From Pseudoxanthomonas suwonensis (lineage in GTDB: Bacteria; Pseudomonadota; Gammaproteobacteria; Xanthomonadales; Xanthomonadaceae), in the NCBI GenBank assembly GCA_003240695.1, contig QFNC01000001.1, positions 232,347 through 296,346 of the forward strand: DNA of 64,000 nt, given 5' to 3'. Of this stretch, positions 34,575 through 43,681 are shown piece by piece; position 1 is the first letter of the stretch, and every line of letters starts with the position of its first letter. Under the pieces are notes generated by a model that saw nothing but the letters and a program-made list of their open reading frames with translations, was not told the DNA's origin and did not search any database. The position numbers and the translations under genes are program-made.

Positions 34575-36077
34575 ATGGATTTGTCGTCATTGCAGCAGCA
34601 TGCCCAGCGGCTTGAAAACCTGCATCTGCGCGATCTGATTGCCCAGGACCCGGGACGCGCCGATGCCTTTACGGTCCGGGTGGGGCCACTGCTGGCCGGT
34701 TTTGCGCGCCAACGTTACGACCGCGCCGCAGTGGACGGGCTGTTCGCGCTGGCCGAGCGTCATCGCGTGCGCAGCGCCTTGCAGCGCCTGCTGGATGGCG
34801 AGGCCGTCAACAGCACCGAGCAACGCCCGGCCCTGCACACGGCGCTGCGCGGAAACCTGTCGCAGGCGGCCGCCGCGCAGCATGCCTATCGGCAGGCGCA
34901 GGACGCACGCCAGCGGATGGGAATGCTGGTGCAGTCGCTCTCCGATTCGCAGGTGACCGACATCGTCAGCGTCGGCATCGGCGGTTCGGACCTGGGGCCG
35001 CGGCTGGTGGTGGATGCGCTGGATGCGATCGACAGCCGTTTCCGCGTGCATTTCATCTCCAACGTGGATGGCGCCGCGGCACAGCGGGTGCTGTCGGCGC
35101 TGGACCCGCAACGCACCGCTGCGATCGTGATTTCCAAGACCTTCACCACCCAGGAAACCCTGCTGAACGGCGTGGTGGTGCGCGACTGGCTGGGTGATGA
35201 CAGCCGTCTGCATGCGGTCAGCGCCAACGTGCAGCGTGCCCAGGCGTTCGGCGTGGCGGCCGAGCGCATCCTGCCGATGTGGGACTGGGTGGGCGGACGC
35301 TATTCGCTGTGGTCGGCGGTGGGATTGCCCGTCGCGCTGGGCATCGGCCTGCAGGGCTTCGATCAGCTGCTGGCCGGCGCCGCACGCATGGATGCGCACG
35401 TGCTGCAGGCGGACAATCGCGACAATGCGGCCTTGTGGCATGCGTTGACGGCGGTGTGGAACCGCAATCTGCTGGGTGCCACCACCCACGCCGTGCTGCC
35501 TTACGACGAACGCCTGCGCCTGCTGCCGGCCTATCTACAGCAATTGGTGATGGAAAGCCTGGGCAAATCGGTGCGCCACGATGGCAGCCGGCTGCCGCTG
35601 GACAGCGTGCCGGTGTGGTGGGGCGGGGCAGGCACCGATATCCAGCACAGTTTCTTCCAGGCCCTGCATCAGGGAACGCAGGTGGTGCCGGCCGATTTCA
35701 TTGGCGTGGTCCGGCCCGATCACGCGCACGCGGACAACCACGCCGCGCTGCTGGCCAACCTGCTGGCGCAGACCGAAGCCTTCGCCAACGGCCAGGACAG
35801 CGACGATCCGCATCGCCGTTATCCCGGCAACCGCCCCAGCACCTTGCTGATGCTGGATGAACTGACGCCCCATTCGCTGGGCCTGCTGATCGCCCTGTAC
35901 GAACACAGCGTGTACCTGCAGTCGGTGCTGTGGGGCATCAACGCCTTCGACCAGTTCGGGGTGGAGCTGGGCAAGCAGCTGGCCGGCAGCCTGCTGCCGG
36001 CGGTGCGAGGGCAGGGCGAGGCAGGCGATGCCGTCACGCGTGCGACGCTGGGGCATATCCGGACGCTGCAGGATTGA
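34575..36077 (+). CDS. pgi: Glucose-6-phosphate isomerase
   Basis: Glycolytic isomerisation of glucose-6-phosphate and fructose-6-phosphate. 500 residues, on the short side of the family range (about 500-550). Signatures: IVSVGIGGSDLGPRLV, ISKTFTTQETL with the phosphate-binding residues, WDWVGGRYSLWS, and the C-terminal INAFDQFGVELGKQLA. Starts four bases after folK. Confidence 0.96.
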   Translation: MDLSSLQQHAQRLENLHLRDLIAQDPGRADAFTVRVGPLLAGFARQRYDRAAVDGLFALAERHRVRSALQRLLDGEAVNSTEQRPALHTALRGNLSQAAAAQHAYRQAQDARQRMGMLVQSLSDSQVTDIVSVGIGGSDLGPRLVVDALDAIDSRFRVHFISNVDGAAAQRVLSALDPQRTAAIVISKTFTTQETLLNGVVVRDWLGDDSRLHAVSANVQRAQAFGVAAERILPMWDWVGGRYSLWSAVGLPVALGIGLQGFDQLLAGAARMDAHVLQADNRDNAALWHALTAVWNRNLLGATTHAVLPYDERLRLLPAYLQQLVMESLGKSVRHDGSRLPLDSVPVWWGGAGTDIQHSFFQALHQGTQVVPADFIGVVRPDHAHADNHAALLANLLAQTEAFANGQDSDDPHRRYPGNRPSTLLMLDELTPHSLGLLIALYEHSVYLQSVLWGINAFDQFGVELGKQLAGSLLPAVRGQGEAGDAVTRATLGHIRTLQD

Positions 36078-36224
36078 GCGCACGCTCCCGCCCGACATGC
36101 GTCGGACCAAGCGACAAATCGTTGACAGGATGGATTCGCACGCGATCCTGCCGTCCGTATTCGTTCCAGCCAGGTTGACCGGTCAGCAGGTTCGCCGCGC
36201 CGTCTCCGAAGCGCTGTCCTGAAA

Positions 36225-36485
36225 TCAGGTGCACGATGTCGCGGGTCTACTGCGGGGCGGCTCCGTGTGGCGCCCGATGGAGGTGTCCTTCTGGATGGTG
36301 TCCGGACCGCCGAACTGCTGCCATTGGCTGTGGGCCGGATTGGTGGTGTCGTTGCAGGTCGGCCATGGCGCGCGGCAGTAGGCGAGCTTCTCGACTGCCA
36401 CGCACGTGCTTTGCGCCGATGCGGAAAACGGCGCGATCAGGCAGGCGGAAACGAGTGAGGAGAGGATTTCCGGATGCGCTGTCAT
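36225..36485 (-). CDS. Possible small secreted protein
   Basis: 86 residues with a plausible signal peptide (LVSACLIAPFSASAQ) and three further cysteines in TCVAVEKLAYCRAPWPTC. The C-terminus is low-complexity and Arg/Pro-rich and may be out of frame with the original. No family recognised. It lies alone in a 580-base gap between convergent pgi and queG, just downstream of a duplicated 32-base sequence. It could be a remnant of a longer gene. Confidence 0.4.
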   Translation of the reverse strand: MTAHPEILSSLVSACLIAPFSASAQSTCVAVEKLAYCRAPWPTCNDTTNPAHSQWQQFGGPDTIQKDTSIGRHTEPPRSRPATSCT

Positions 36486-36496
36486 GCAGACTCCTT

Positions 36497-36560
36497 ACTG
36501 TTGACGGGTGGAGTCGATACGGTACCGCACTGTTGACGGGTGGAGTCGATACGGTACCGC
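36497..36560. repeat. Perfect tandem duplication of 32 bases
   Basis: A 32-base unit starting ACTGTTGACGGG and ending GGTACCGC is repeated exactly at 36497-36528 and 36529-36560, ending just upstream (on the minus strand) of the small secreted-protein start at 36485. It may duplicate a promoter or operator element, or be a recent slippage event. Confidence 0.85.
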
Positions 36561-36617
36561 GCCGTGTTTTCACAGATCGCGATTCATCCATCCGGCGAGG
36601 TGTACGTTGCAGGTTCG

Positions 36618-36642
36618 GGCTGTCTCGACCAACGAGACAGCC
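36618..36642 (-). terminator. Hairpin downstream of queG
   Basis: GGCTGTCTCG and CGAGACAGCC form a perfect 10-base stem with a five-base loop, 18 bases past the queG stop. There is no clear run of T after it, so it may act as an RNA 3' end stabiliser or a weak terminator. Confidence 0.5.
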
Positions 36643-36659
36643 GCATGGTTATCGATGCG

Positions 36660-37739
36660 TCAACGGCGCGTTGGTCGGCGTTCTTGCATGTGCAACGCCC
36701 ACTGCACATGCTCGCGCACCACCGGGTCGTCGTCGCGACGCGAGTCCAGCGCCACCAGCACCGCCTCTGTGCGTGGCGCATTGCCCAGGGCCACGGCGAT
36801 GTTGCGCAGCCAGCGCCGGTAGCCGCTGCGGCGGATCGCCGAGCCTTCGGTGCGCTGCAGGAATTCGGTTTCGCTCCAGGCGAACAATTCCGCCAGCGTG
36901 GCGGTGTCCAGGTTGTTGCGGGCGCGGAAATCCGCATCGTCGGTGCGGCGGGCGAACTTGTTCCACGGGCACACCAGCTGGCAGTCGTCGCAGCCGAAAA
37001 TGCGGTTGCCGATCAGCGGGCGCAGGTCCTCGGGAATGCTGCCGTCGTGTTCGATGGTGAGATAGCTGATGCAGCGTCGCGCGTCCAGCCGGTACGGCGC
37101 GGTGATCGCCTGCGTGGGGCAGACCGTAATGCAGCGGCTGCAGGTGCCGCAGTGGTTGTCGGCTGGCGCATCGATCGGCAGCGGGATGTCCACGTACAAC
37201 TCGCCCAGGAAAAACCATGACCCGCCATTCTTGTCGATCAGGCAGGTGTGCTTGCCGATCCAGCCCAGTCCGGCATTGCGGGCCAGGGCGCGTTCCAGCA
37301 CCGGCGCCGAATCGGTGAAGGCGCGATATCCGAACGGGCCGATCACGTCCGCCACCGCATCGGCCAGCGATTGCAGGCGCTGGCGCATGCGCTTGTGGTA
37401 GTCGCGGCCCAGCGCGTAGCGGGCCACGTAGGCGCGTTCGCCATCGTGCAGGGTTTGCCAGGCCTGGTCGTCGTCCTGGCCGTAGTCCAGACCCACGGAA
37501 ATCACCCGGATCGTGCCCGGCACCAGTTCCTGCGGTCGCGCGCGCTTGTCGCCGTGCCGCGCCATCCAGTCCATGCTGCCGTACAGGCCCTGCGCCAGCC
37601 AGTCGCGCAGATGGCCTTCGTCCTCGGACAGGTCGATGCCGCTGATCCCGCAGCGCTGGAAGCCCAACCTGCGGGCCAGCGACTTGATGCGCACGGCGAG
37701 CGAAGCGACATCCACATGCGGACTGGAGGCGGCGGACAT
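36660..37739 (-). CDS. queG: Epoxyqueuosine reductase
   Basis: Cobalamin-dependent last step of queuosine synthesis in tRNA. 359 residues. Two [4Fe-4S] sites: CGTCSRCITVCP and CDDCQLVCPWN with the extra cysteine in ARRCISYL; the catalytic-aspartate region RAFTDSAPVLER is present. Start at ATG 37739; a much longer open frame upstream is antisense to nnrD and is a high-GC artefact. Divergent from nnrD with a 21-base gap. Confidence 0.95.
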   Translation of the reverse strand: MSAASSPHVDVASLAVRIKSLARRLGFQRCGISGIDLSEDEGHLRDWLAQGLYGSMDWMARHGDKRARPQELVPGTIRVISVGLDYGQDDDQAWQTLHDGERAYVARYALGRDYHKRMRQRLQSLADAVADVIGPFGYRAFTDSAPVLERALARNAGLGWIGKHTCLIDKNGGSWFFLGELYVDIPLPIDAPADNHCGTCSRCITVCPTQAITAPYRLDARRCISYLTIEHDGSIPEDLRPLIGNRIFGCDDCQLVCPWNKFARRTDDADFRARNNLDTATLAELFAWSETEFLQRTEGSAIRRSGYRRWLRNIAVALGNAPRTEAVLVALDSRRDDDPVVREHVQWALHMQERRPTRR

Positions 37740-37746
37740 GGCCCAG

Positions 37747-37752
37747 TATAGA
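37747..37752 (+). promoter_or_regulatory. Candidate -10 element of nnrD, implying a leaderless message
   Basis: TATAGA lies eight bases before the nnrD ATG at 37761, in a divergent gap of only 21 bases with queG. Transcription would start at about the initiation codon. Confidence 0.4.
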
Positions 37753-37760
37753 ATCGCTGC

Positions 37761-39266
37761 ATGAGTCCAGCCGCCACGTCTCTGTTCCGCGCCGATGCCG
37801 TGCGGCAACTGGAAGCCGACGCGTGCCGCGCGCTGGGCGGCGATGCCGGCGTGTTGATGCAGCGCGCCGGCCAGGCAGGCTGGCGTTGCCTGTTGCAGCA
37901 TTGGCCGCAGGCGCAGCGCATCGGCGTGGTGTGCGGTCCGGGCAATAACGGTGGCGATGGCTACGTGCTGGCACGGCATGCGCTGCAGTCGGGACGTGCC
38001 GTGCAGGTGCTGCGGCTGCCTGCGCACGCGCCGCGCACGCCGCTGGCACGGCAGGTCGAGCAGGCCTACCGCGCGGCGGGCGGGGAGTGTGTCGATGTGG
38101 ATGCGGCCGGGCTTCCGCAGGTCGATCTGCTGGTGGATGCGTTGTTCGGCATCGGCCTGGATCGCGCACCGGATGCGGTCACGGCGGCAGTGATCACCGC
38201 GATCAACACCGCGTCCGCGCCGGTGCTGGCACTGGATGTGCCCAGCGGCGTGGACAGCAGCAGCGGACACGTTCCCGGCGTCGCGGTGCGGGCTACGCGC
38301 ACGCTGCAATTTCTTGGCCAACACGTCGGTCTGCGCACCGGTGCGGGGCTGGATCACGTCGGTGCATTGCAGTGGGCCACGCTGGATGCCACCCCGGAGC
38401 TGTTTTCCACCATTCCTGCCGCTGCCCGTTTGCTGGATACGCAACATCCACCATTGGTCTGGCCGGCTCGCTTGCGCAACAGCCACAAGGGTCGGCATGG
38501 CCATGTGCTGTGCGTGGGCGGCGATGCCGGCATGGGCGGTGCGGCGTTGCTGTGCAGCCAGGCCGCGTTGCGCGGCGGAGCAGGCTTGGTGAGTCTGGCG
38601 TCGCAGGCCATGACGGTACAGGCGTCGCTGGCACGTGCTCCGGAATGCATGGCCCGTGTTGTAAACAATGCCGACGAGCTGCAACCGTTGCTGGCGCGTG
38701 CCGACGTGCTGGCCGTGGGACCGGGATTGGGGCAGTCGACATGGGCGCGCGCGTTGTTCGAGGCGTGCGGCGCTGCCGGAAAGCCATTGGTGGTGGATGC
38801 GGATGCGCTGACTCTGCTGGCGCAAAACCCGATGCCGACCGCCGAAGCCGTGCTCACGCCGCATCCCGGCGAAGCCGCGCGACTGCTGGACTGCGATGTC
38901 GCCGGCATCCAGCGCGATCGTCTGCTGGCGGCGCAGCGGTTGGCCGACCGGTTTTCCGCCACCGTGGTGCTGAAAGGAGCAGGCAGCGTCATCGCTTCGC
39001 CCGGTGAAATCCCCTGCCTGCTGGGCGTGGGCAACCCGGGCATGGCGGTGGGCGGCATGGGGGATGTACTGACCGGCATCATCGCCGCGCTGTGTGCGCA
39101 GGGATTGACGGCGTTCGATGCGGCCTGTACCGGTGCTTGGCTGCACGCGGCCACCGCGGATCGTGTAGCTGCTGCACGTGGCATGGTCGGGATGCTGCCG
39201 TCGGACGTGATCGATGCGTTGCCGCATCTTCTGCATCGGCACGCGACCGCGGCGTCATCCTCATGA
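37761..39266 (+). CDS. nnrD: Bifunctional NAD(P)H-hydrate epimerase / ADP-dependent dehydratase
   Basis: Repairs hydrated NAD(P)H. 501 residues in two domains: YjeF_N epimerase (1 to about 210, GPGNNGGDGYVLARHA) and ribokinase-like dehydratase (about 220-500, GPGLGQS, LTPHPGEAARLL and the terminal GNPGMAVGGMGDVLTG). Its stop overlaps the tsaE start by four bases, the same order as in E. coli yjeF-tsaE-amiB-mutL. Confidence 0.95.
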   Translation: MSPAATSLFRADAVRQLEADACRALGGDAGVLMQRAGQAGWRCLLQHWPQAQRIGVVCGPGNNGGDGYVLARHALQSGRAVQVLRLPAHAPRTPLARQVEQAYRAAGGECVDVDAAGLPQVDLLVDALFGIGLDRAPDAVTAAVITAINTASAPVLALDVPSGVDSSSGHVPGVAVRATRTLQFLGQHVGLRTGAGLDHVGALQWATLDATPELFSTIPAAARLLDTQHPPLVWPARLRNSHKGRHGHVLCVGGDAGMGGAALLCSQAALRGGAGLVSLASQAMTVQASLARAPECMARVVNNADELQPLLARADVLAVGPGLGQSTWARALFEACGAAGKPLVVDADALTLLAQNPMPTAEAVLTPHPGEAARLLDCDVAGIQRDRLLAAQRLADRFSATVVLKGAGSVIASPGEIPCLLGVGNPGMAVGGMGDVLTGIIAALCAQGLTAFDAACTGAWLHAATADRVAAARGMVGMLPSDVIDALPHLLHRHATAASSS

Positions 39267-39745
39267 TGCTTCCCTTGCCCGATACCGAGGCCACCGATGC
39301 ACTGGGCCGTGCGCTGGCGCAAGCACGACCGCCACGGGGCATCGTGCATCTGCAGGGCGACCTGGGTGCCGGCAAGTCCACGCTGGCGCGTGCTTTGCTG
39401 CGCGAACTGGGCGTGACCGGGGCCATCCGCAGTCCCACCTACACCTTGCTGGAACGCTACCCGTTGCCCAGCGGCGGTGAAGCCTGGCATCTGGACCTGT
39501 ACCGCATCGCCGCAGCCGACGAGCTTGATTTCCTGGGGCTGGACGATGGTGGCGCCGATCTGTGGCTGGTGGAATGGCCCGAGCGCGGGGGTACTGCATT
39601 GCCGGCGCCCGATCTGCGGATCGCCTTGGCGATGCACGGTAGCGGCCGGGTTGCCGACCTGCAGGCGTTCAGTGCGATCGGGGTGGACTGGCTGCTGCGG
39701 CTGGGCGAATTGGAAGAATTGCAACGCTTTCCTGCAGCCCGTTGA
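39263..39745 (+). CDS. tsaE: tRNA threonylcarbamoyladenosine synthesis ATPase
   Basis: ATPase needed for t6A modification of tRNA. 160 residues; Walker A GDLGAGKST (32-40), SPTYTLLERY and DLYRIAAADELDFLGL, typical of TsaE. ATG 39263 overlaps the nnrD stop (ATGA); a second ATG follows at once at 39266. Confidence 0.95.
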   Translation: MMLPLPDTEATDALGRALAQARPPRGIVHLQGDLGAGKSTLARALLRELGVTGAIRSPTYTLLERYPLPSGGEAWHLDLYRIAAADELDFLGLDDGGADLWLVEWPERGGTALPAPDLRIALAMHGSGRVADLQAFSAIGVDWLLRLGELEELQRFPAAR

Positions 39746-39797
39746 CAACAAGTTCACACAGGTTGCGGATTATCAAGGAAAATTGGTTGCATCGTTC

Positions 39798-41333
39798 ATG
39801 TTGAAGTGGTTTACTGCCGCCATGTTCGCCAAGGGGACAACCGCGTCGCTGGCATGGTCGGGACTGGTGTTGACCGGTCTGATGCTGTCTGCGCGCACCG
39901 AAGCCGCGGAAGTGCGCAACATCGAGCTGCACAGCGGTGCCACCGGCACGCGTGCCGAATTGCAACTGGATGCGCAGGCCGAATTCAAGGTGTTGTATCT
40001 GGCCAATCCCGATCGACTGGTGCTGGACCTGCCGGGCAGCTCCGCCCGCACCGCGCTGAAGTTGCCGACTGGAGCCGGCCTGGTGAAATCGGTCCGCACC
40101 GGGCATCCGCAGGCGGGCACGCTGCGGGTGGTGTTCGATCTGGCGGCGCCGGTCACGGCATTGCGGCCGCGCATTGAGTCGGGAGCGCAGGGGCCGCAGC
40201 TGATTCTGGAATGGCCGGGTGATGGTCCGGCAGCGTCTGCAACGCCAGCAACGGCTGCAGCCACAGCTGCAACATCAGCGACCCCGGCAGCGACACCTGC
40301 CGCTGCAACCGCATCGCCTGCACAGACCGGCACAGCCACGATCTCCACGTCGCCGCTGGACACGCTGGCGGCAGCTCCGACTGTCGTATCGTCAGCCTCG
40401 ACACCTGCGTCAGCCCCCACATCCGGGACCACGGCCGTTGCTGCCACGGATTCGGGCGTCGCCGCGCCCGTGCCGTCGCAGGACACGTCGGCAGTGGCAC
40501 CCAGCACGGTTGCCCCGGCCAACGCGCCCACCGCGCCACCGGTGCGCACCATGCAGGACGTGATGCTGCGCGGCGGCCTGCGCCCGCTGGTGATCGCCAT
40601 CGACGCCGGCCATGGTGGACAGGATCCTGGCGCCATCGGCGCCAATGGCACCCGTGAGAAGGACATCACCCTGCAGGTTGCACGCGAACTGGCCCGCCAA
40701 GTGAATGCCACTCCGGGTCTGAAGGCCTATCTGACCCGCGATTCCGACTACTTCATCCCGCTGGCGCAGCGCTATCACAAGGCACGTGCGGCCAAGGCCG
40801 ACCTGTTCGTGTCGATCCACGCCGATGCCTTCACCAACCCGGCGGCCAACGGCTCGTCGGTGTTCGTGCTGTCGCAGCGCGGCGCCTCGTCGCAGGCGGC
40901 GAAATGGCTGGCCAATCAGGAAAATGCGGCCGATCTTGTGGGCGGGGTGAAGCTGCACGACAAGGACGACACCCTGGCCTCGGTGCTGCTTGACCTGTCG
41001 CAGAGCGCGACGATGAAGGCGTCCGAAGACATGGCCGGCTACGTGCTGGAAGGCCTGAAAGCCTTGGGCAAGACCCACAAGCCGCATGTGGAACGCGCGA
41101 ACTTCGTGGTGCTGCGCTCGCCGGACGTGCCGTCGATGCTGGTGGAAACCGCCTTCATCACCAATCCCGACGAGGAACGCCGCCTGCGTGATCCGCAGCA
41201 CCAGCAGCGGTTGGCCCGCGCCATCCTGAATGGCGTGAACCGCTACTTCACCCGACAACCGCCGCCGGGCACGCTGTATGCTGCACGCGCCACTGCGGCG
41301 GTCGAAGGCGGCACCACCGGCGGCAGTCCCTGA
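39798..41333 (+). CDS. amiC: N-acetylmuramoyl-L-alanine amidase, AmiC/AmiB type
   Basis: Cleaves septal peptidoglycan. 511 residues: signal peptide (cleaving about RTEAA), AMIN domain (about 38-140, NPDRLVLDLPGSS), a low-complexity Ala/Thr/Pro/Ser linker of about 110 residues, and Amidase_3 (about 265-480). Zinc ligands lie in IDAGHGGQDPGA, GTREKDITL and VSIHADAF, and the catalytic glutamate in LVETAFITN. No LysM domains follow. The E. coli-like order with tsaE and mutL is interrupted only by a small secreted gene. Confidence 0.95.
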   Translation: MLKWFTAAMFAKGTTASLAWSGLVLTGLMLSARTEAAEVRNIELHSGATGTRAELQLDAQAEFKVLYLANPDRLVLDLPGSSARTALKLPTGAGLVKSVRTGHPQAGTLRVVFDLAAPVTALRPRIESGAQGPQLILEWPGDGPAASATPATAAATAATSATPAATPAAATASPAQTGTATISTSPLDTLAAAPTVVSSASTPASAPTSGTTAVAATDSGVAAPVPSQDTSAVAPSTVAPANAPTAPPVRTMQDVMLRGGLRPLVIAIDAGHGGQDPGAIGANGTREKDITLQVARELARQVNATPGLKAYLTRDSDYFIPLAQRYHKARAAKADLFVSIHADAFTNPAANGSSVFVLSQRGASSQAAKWLANQENAADLVGGVKLHDKDDTLASVLLDLSQSATMKASEDMAGYVLEGLKALGKTHKPHVERANFVVLRSPDVPSMLVETAFITNPDEERRLRDPQHQQRLARAILNGVNRYFTRQPPPGTLYAARATAAVEGGTTGGSP

Positions 41334-41368
41334 TGCGTCCGATGCGGCGTCCCTAGACCGGGTAATGC

Positions 41369-41740
41369 GTGAAAGCGACAGTGTCGATGCTGGTGCTGGC
41401 AGCCATGACTGCGGCATTCCATGGTGCGTCGGCCCGAGAGACCACGGTCGGGAAGACGACGTGCACAGTCACCGAAGCGCGTGCAAAGCCGACCACGTCC
41501 CCCTGCACGGCAACGCAGACAGGCGGCGCCGGCGTGTCGATCCTGACGTACACGGTCGGATCCAGGTCCTACGACTACAGACAGGACGATGCAGGCGAAT
41601 CCTTCGACGAGGAAACCGTGCAGACCTACATCCGCGACCGGAAATTCCGCATCAGCGACGATGACCGGAAAAAAGCCTGGTTCTGCTACAAGACATCGAA
41701 AGTCGAGCTTTGCTCGAAGCAGCCATCGCCCCCGCGCTGA
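41369..41740 (+). CDS. Small secreted protein of unknown function
   Basis: 123 residues from GTG 41369. Signal peptide (VSMLVLAAMTAAFHGASA) and four cysteines in the mature part (two near the start, two near the end), suggesting disulfides. Contains TYTVGSRSYDYRQDDAGE. No family recognised. Lies between amiC and mutL, 35 bases after amiC. Confidence 0.6.
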   Translation: MKATVSMLVLAAMTAAFHGASARETTVGKTTCTVTEARAKPTTSPCTATQTGGAGVSILTYTVGSRSYDYRQDDAGESFDEETVQTYIRDRKFRISDDDRKKAWFCYKTSKVELCSKQPSPPR

Positions 41741-41869
41741 GAAATCGCATCGGGTCCAGTGCGCGGTTGCCTGGAAATGGGCTCCGGTCGCGACATTGAC
41801 GAGACGTGGTGCCGCAAAGCGCTGGCGTTATCATGACGGCCAGATCCGTTCCTGCCGCACCGCGGCCGC

Positions 41870-43681
41870 GTGCCCGTGCCGATCCAGCTGCTGCCCGATA
41901 CCCTCGTCAATCAGATCGCCGCCGGCGAGGTGGTGGAACGCCCGTCGTCGGTGGTGAAGGAGTTGGTGGAGAACGCGCTGGATGCCGGTGCGCGCCGCAT
42001 CGACATCGACCTGGAGGATGGCGGCACCCGCCTGATCCGGGTGCGCGACGACGGCGGCGGCATGGCGGCCGATGACTTGCCACTCGCCATCCAGCGCCAT
42101 GCCACCAGCAAGATCGCCTCGCTTGACGATCTGGAAGCCGTGGCCACGCTCGGCTTCCGTGGCGAGGCGTTGCCGTCGATCGCCTCGGTCAGCCGCTTCC
42201 TGCTGGGTTCGCGGCGCGCTGGCGATGCACACGGCACCGCGCTGCGCGTGGATGGCGGCCGCATCGGCGATGCGCAGCCGCAGCCGCAGCCGGTGGGCAC
42301 CGTGGTGGAAGTGCGCGACCTGTTCTACAACGTGCCGGCGCGGCGCAAGTTCCTGCGCGCCGAGCGCACCGAGCTGGGACACATCGAGGAATGGCTGCGC
42401 GCGCTGGCGCTGTCGCGTCCGGACGTGGAATTGCGCCTGAGCCACAACGGCAAGCCCTCGCGGCGCTACAAGGGCGATGCGCCGTCGCTGTTCGGCGAGC
42501 GCCTGGCCGAAACGCTGGGTGCCGAATTCGCGGCCAACGCCATCGCCGTCGATCACGCCGGTGCGGGATTGCGGTTGCATGGCTGGATCGCCAGGCCGGC
42601 CTACAACCGCGCCAGTGCCGATCAGCAGTATCTGTATGTCAACGGCCGCGCGGTGCGGGATCGCAGCGTCGCCCATGCGGTGAAGCAGGCGTATCAGGAC
42701 GTGCTGTTCCACGGCCGGCAGCCGGCCTACGTGCTGTTCCTGGAACTGGATCCGCGCCGGGTCGACGTGAACGTGCATCCGGCCAAGCACGAGGTGCGTT
42801 TCCGCGACGCACGACTGGTGCACGATTTCGTGTACCGCACCCTGCAGCAGGCGCTGGCGGACACGCGGGCCGGGCAGGGCATGGCGGTTGCCGATGAAGC
42901 GGGTGGGTCGCCCTCGACACCCGGATCCGGCGGATCGGCGTGGCGGGCGCCGGTGCAGGCACCGATGGGCCTGCGCGTGGCGGAGCTGCGCGAACGCTAT
43001 GCCGCGCTGTACGCACCCACGCAACTCGATGATGCGCACGCCGCATCGCCGCTGGCTGCACAACAGCAGCCGGTCGATCCCGCTTCGGACGCCGTGCAGC
43101 ATCCGCTGGGCCATGCCATCGCCCAGTTGCACGGCATCTACATCCTGGCCGAAACCGTCGATGGCCTGATCGTGGTGGACATGCATGCCGCCCACGAGCG
43201 CATCGGCTACGAGAAACTCAAGGCAGCCCACCATGGCGAAGGCCTGCGCCGGCAGCCGCTGCTGGTGCCGCTGCTGCTGGCCGTGTCCGAAACCGAGGCC
43301 GCGCTGGCCGAATCGGATGCCGACACGCTGCAGCAACTGGGCTTCGAGGTGGATCGCAGCGGTCCGCAGTCGGTCACCGTGCGCAGCGTGCCGGCGCTGC
43401 TGGCACACGGCGACGTGGAAGGTCTGCTGCGCGATGTGCTGGCCGATCTGCGCGAACACGGCCACAGCCGTCGGGTGGCCGCCGCGCGCGACGACCTGCT
43501 GGCCACCATGGCCTGCCACGGTGCGGTGCGGGCCAACCGCCGCCTCAGCCTGCCGGAAATGAACGCCCTGCTGCGCGAGATGGAAGTGACGGAACGCTCC
43601 GGACAATGCAATCATGGCCGTCCCACCTGGACTTTTTTCAGCCTGTCGGAGATCGATACATGGTTCCTGCGCGGACGCTGA
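41870..43681 (+). CDS. mutL: DNA mismatch repair protein MutL
   Basis: GHKL ATPase that links MutS recognition to MutH or strand nicking. 603 residues: ATP-binding motifs ELVENALDAGA, DDGGGM, GFRGEALPSI, then NVHPAKHEVRF in the transducer domain, and a C-terminal dimerisation domain. GTG is the start; GTG 41876 (giving a conventional MPIQLLP) is an equally good choice. No DQHA(x)2E(x)4E endonuclease motif was seen (the matching region reads DMHAAHERIGYEKL), consistent with a MutH-dependent or non-nicking type. Confidence 0.95.
   Translation: MPVPIQLLPDTLVNQIAAGEVVERPSSVVKELVENALDAGARRIDIDLEDGGTRLIRVRDDGGGMAADDLPLAIQRHATSKIASLDDLEAVATLGFRGEALPSIASVSRFLLGSRRAGDAHGTALRVDGGRIGDAQPQPQPVGTVVEVRDLFYNVPARRKFLRAERTELGHIEEWLRALALSRPDVELRLSHNGKPSRRYKGDAPSLFGERLAETLGAEFAANAIAVDHAGAGLRLHGWIARPAYNRASADQQYLYVNGRAVRDRSVAHAVKQAYQDVLFHGRQPAYVLFLELDPRRVDVNVHPAKHEVRFRDARLVHDFVYRTLQQALADTRAGQGMAVADEAGGSPSTPGSGGSAWRAPVQAPMGLRVAELRERYAALYAPTQLDDAHAASPLAAQQQPVDPASDAVQHPLGHAIAQLHGIYILAETVDGLIVVDMHAAHERIGYEKLKAAHHGEGLRRQPLLVPLLLAVSETEAALAESDADTLQQLGFEVDRSGPQSVTVRSVPALLAHGDVEGLLRDVLADLREHGHSRRVAAARDDLLATMACHGAVRANRRLSLPEMNALLREMEVTERSGQCNHGRPTWTFFSLSEIDTWFLRGR

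Noticed and set aside
36660..39242. A very long minus-strand open frame (860 codons) extending queG through the nnrD region
   Set aside because: Only the part below 37739 is queG-like; the rest is antisense to nnrD and has no recognisable protein, as expected from high-GC wobble positions.
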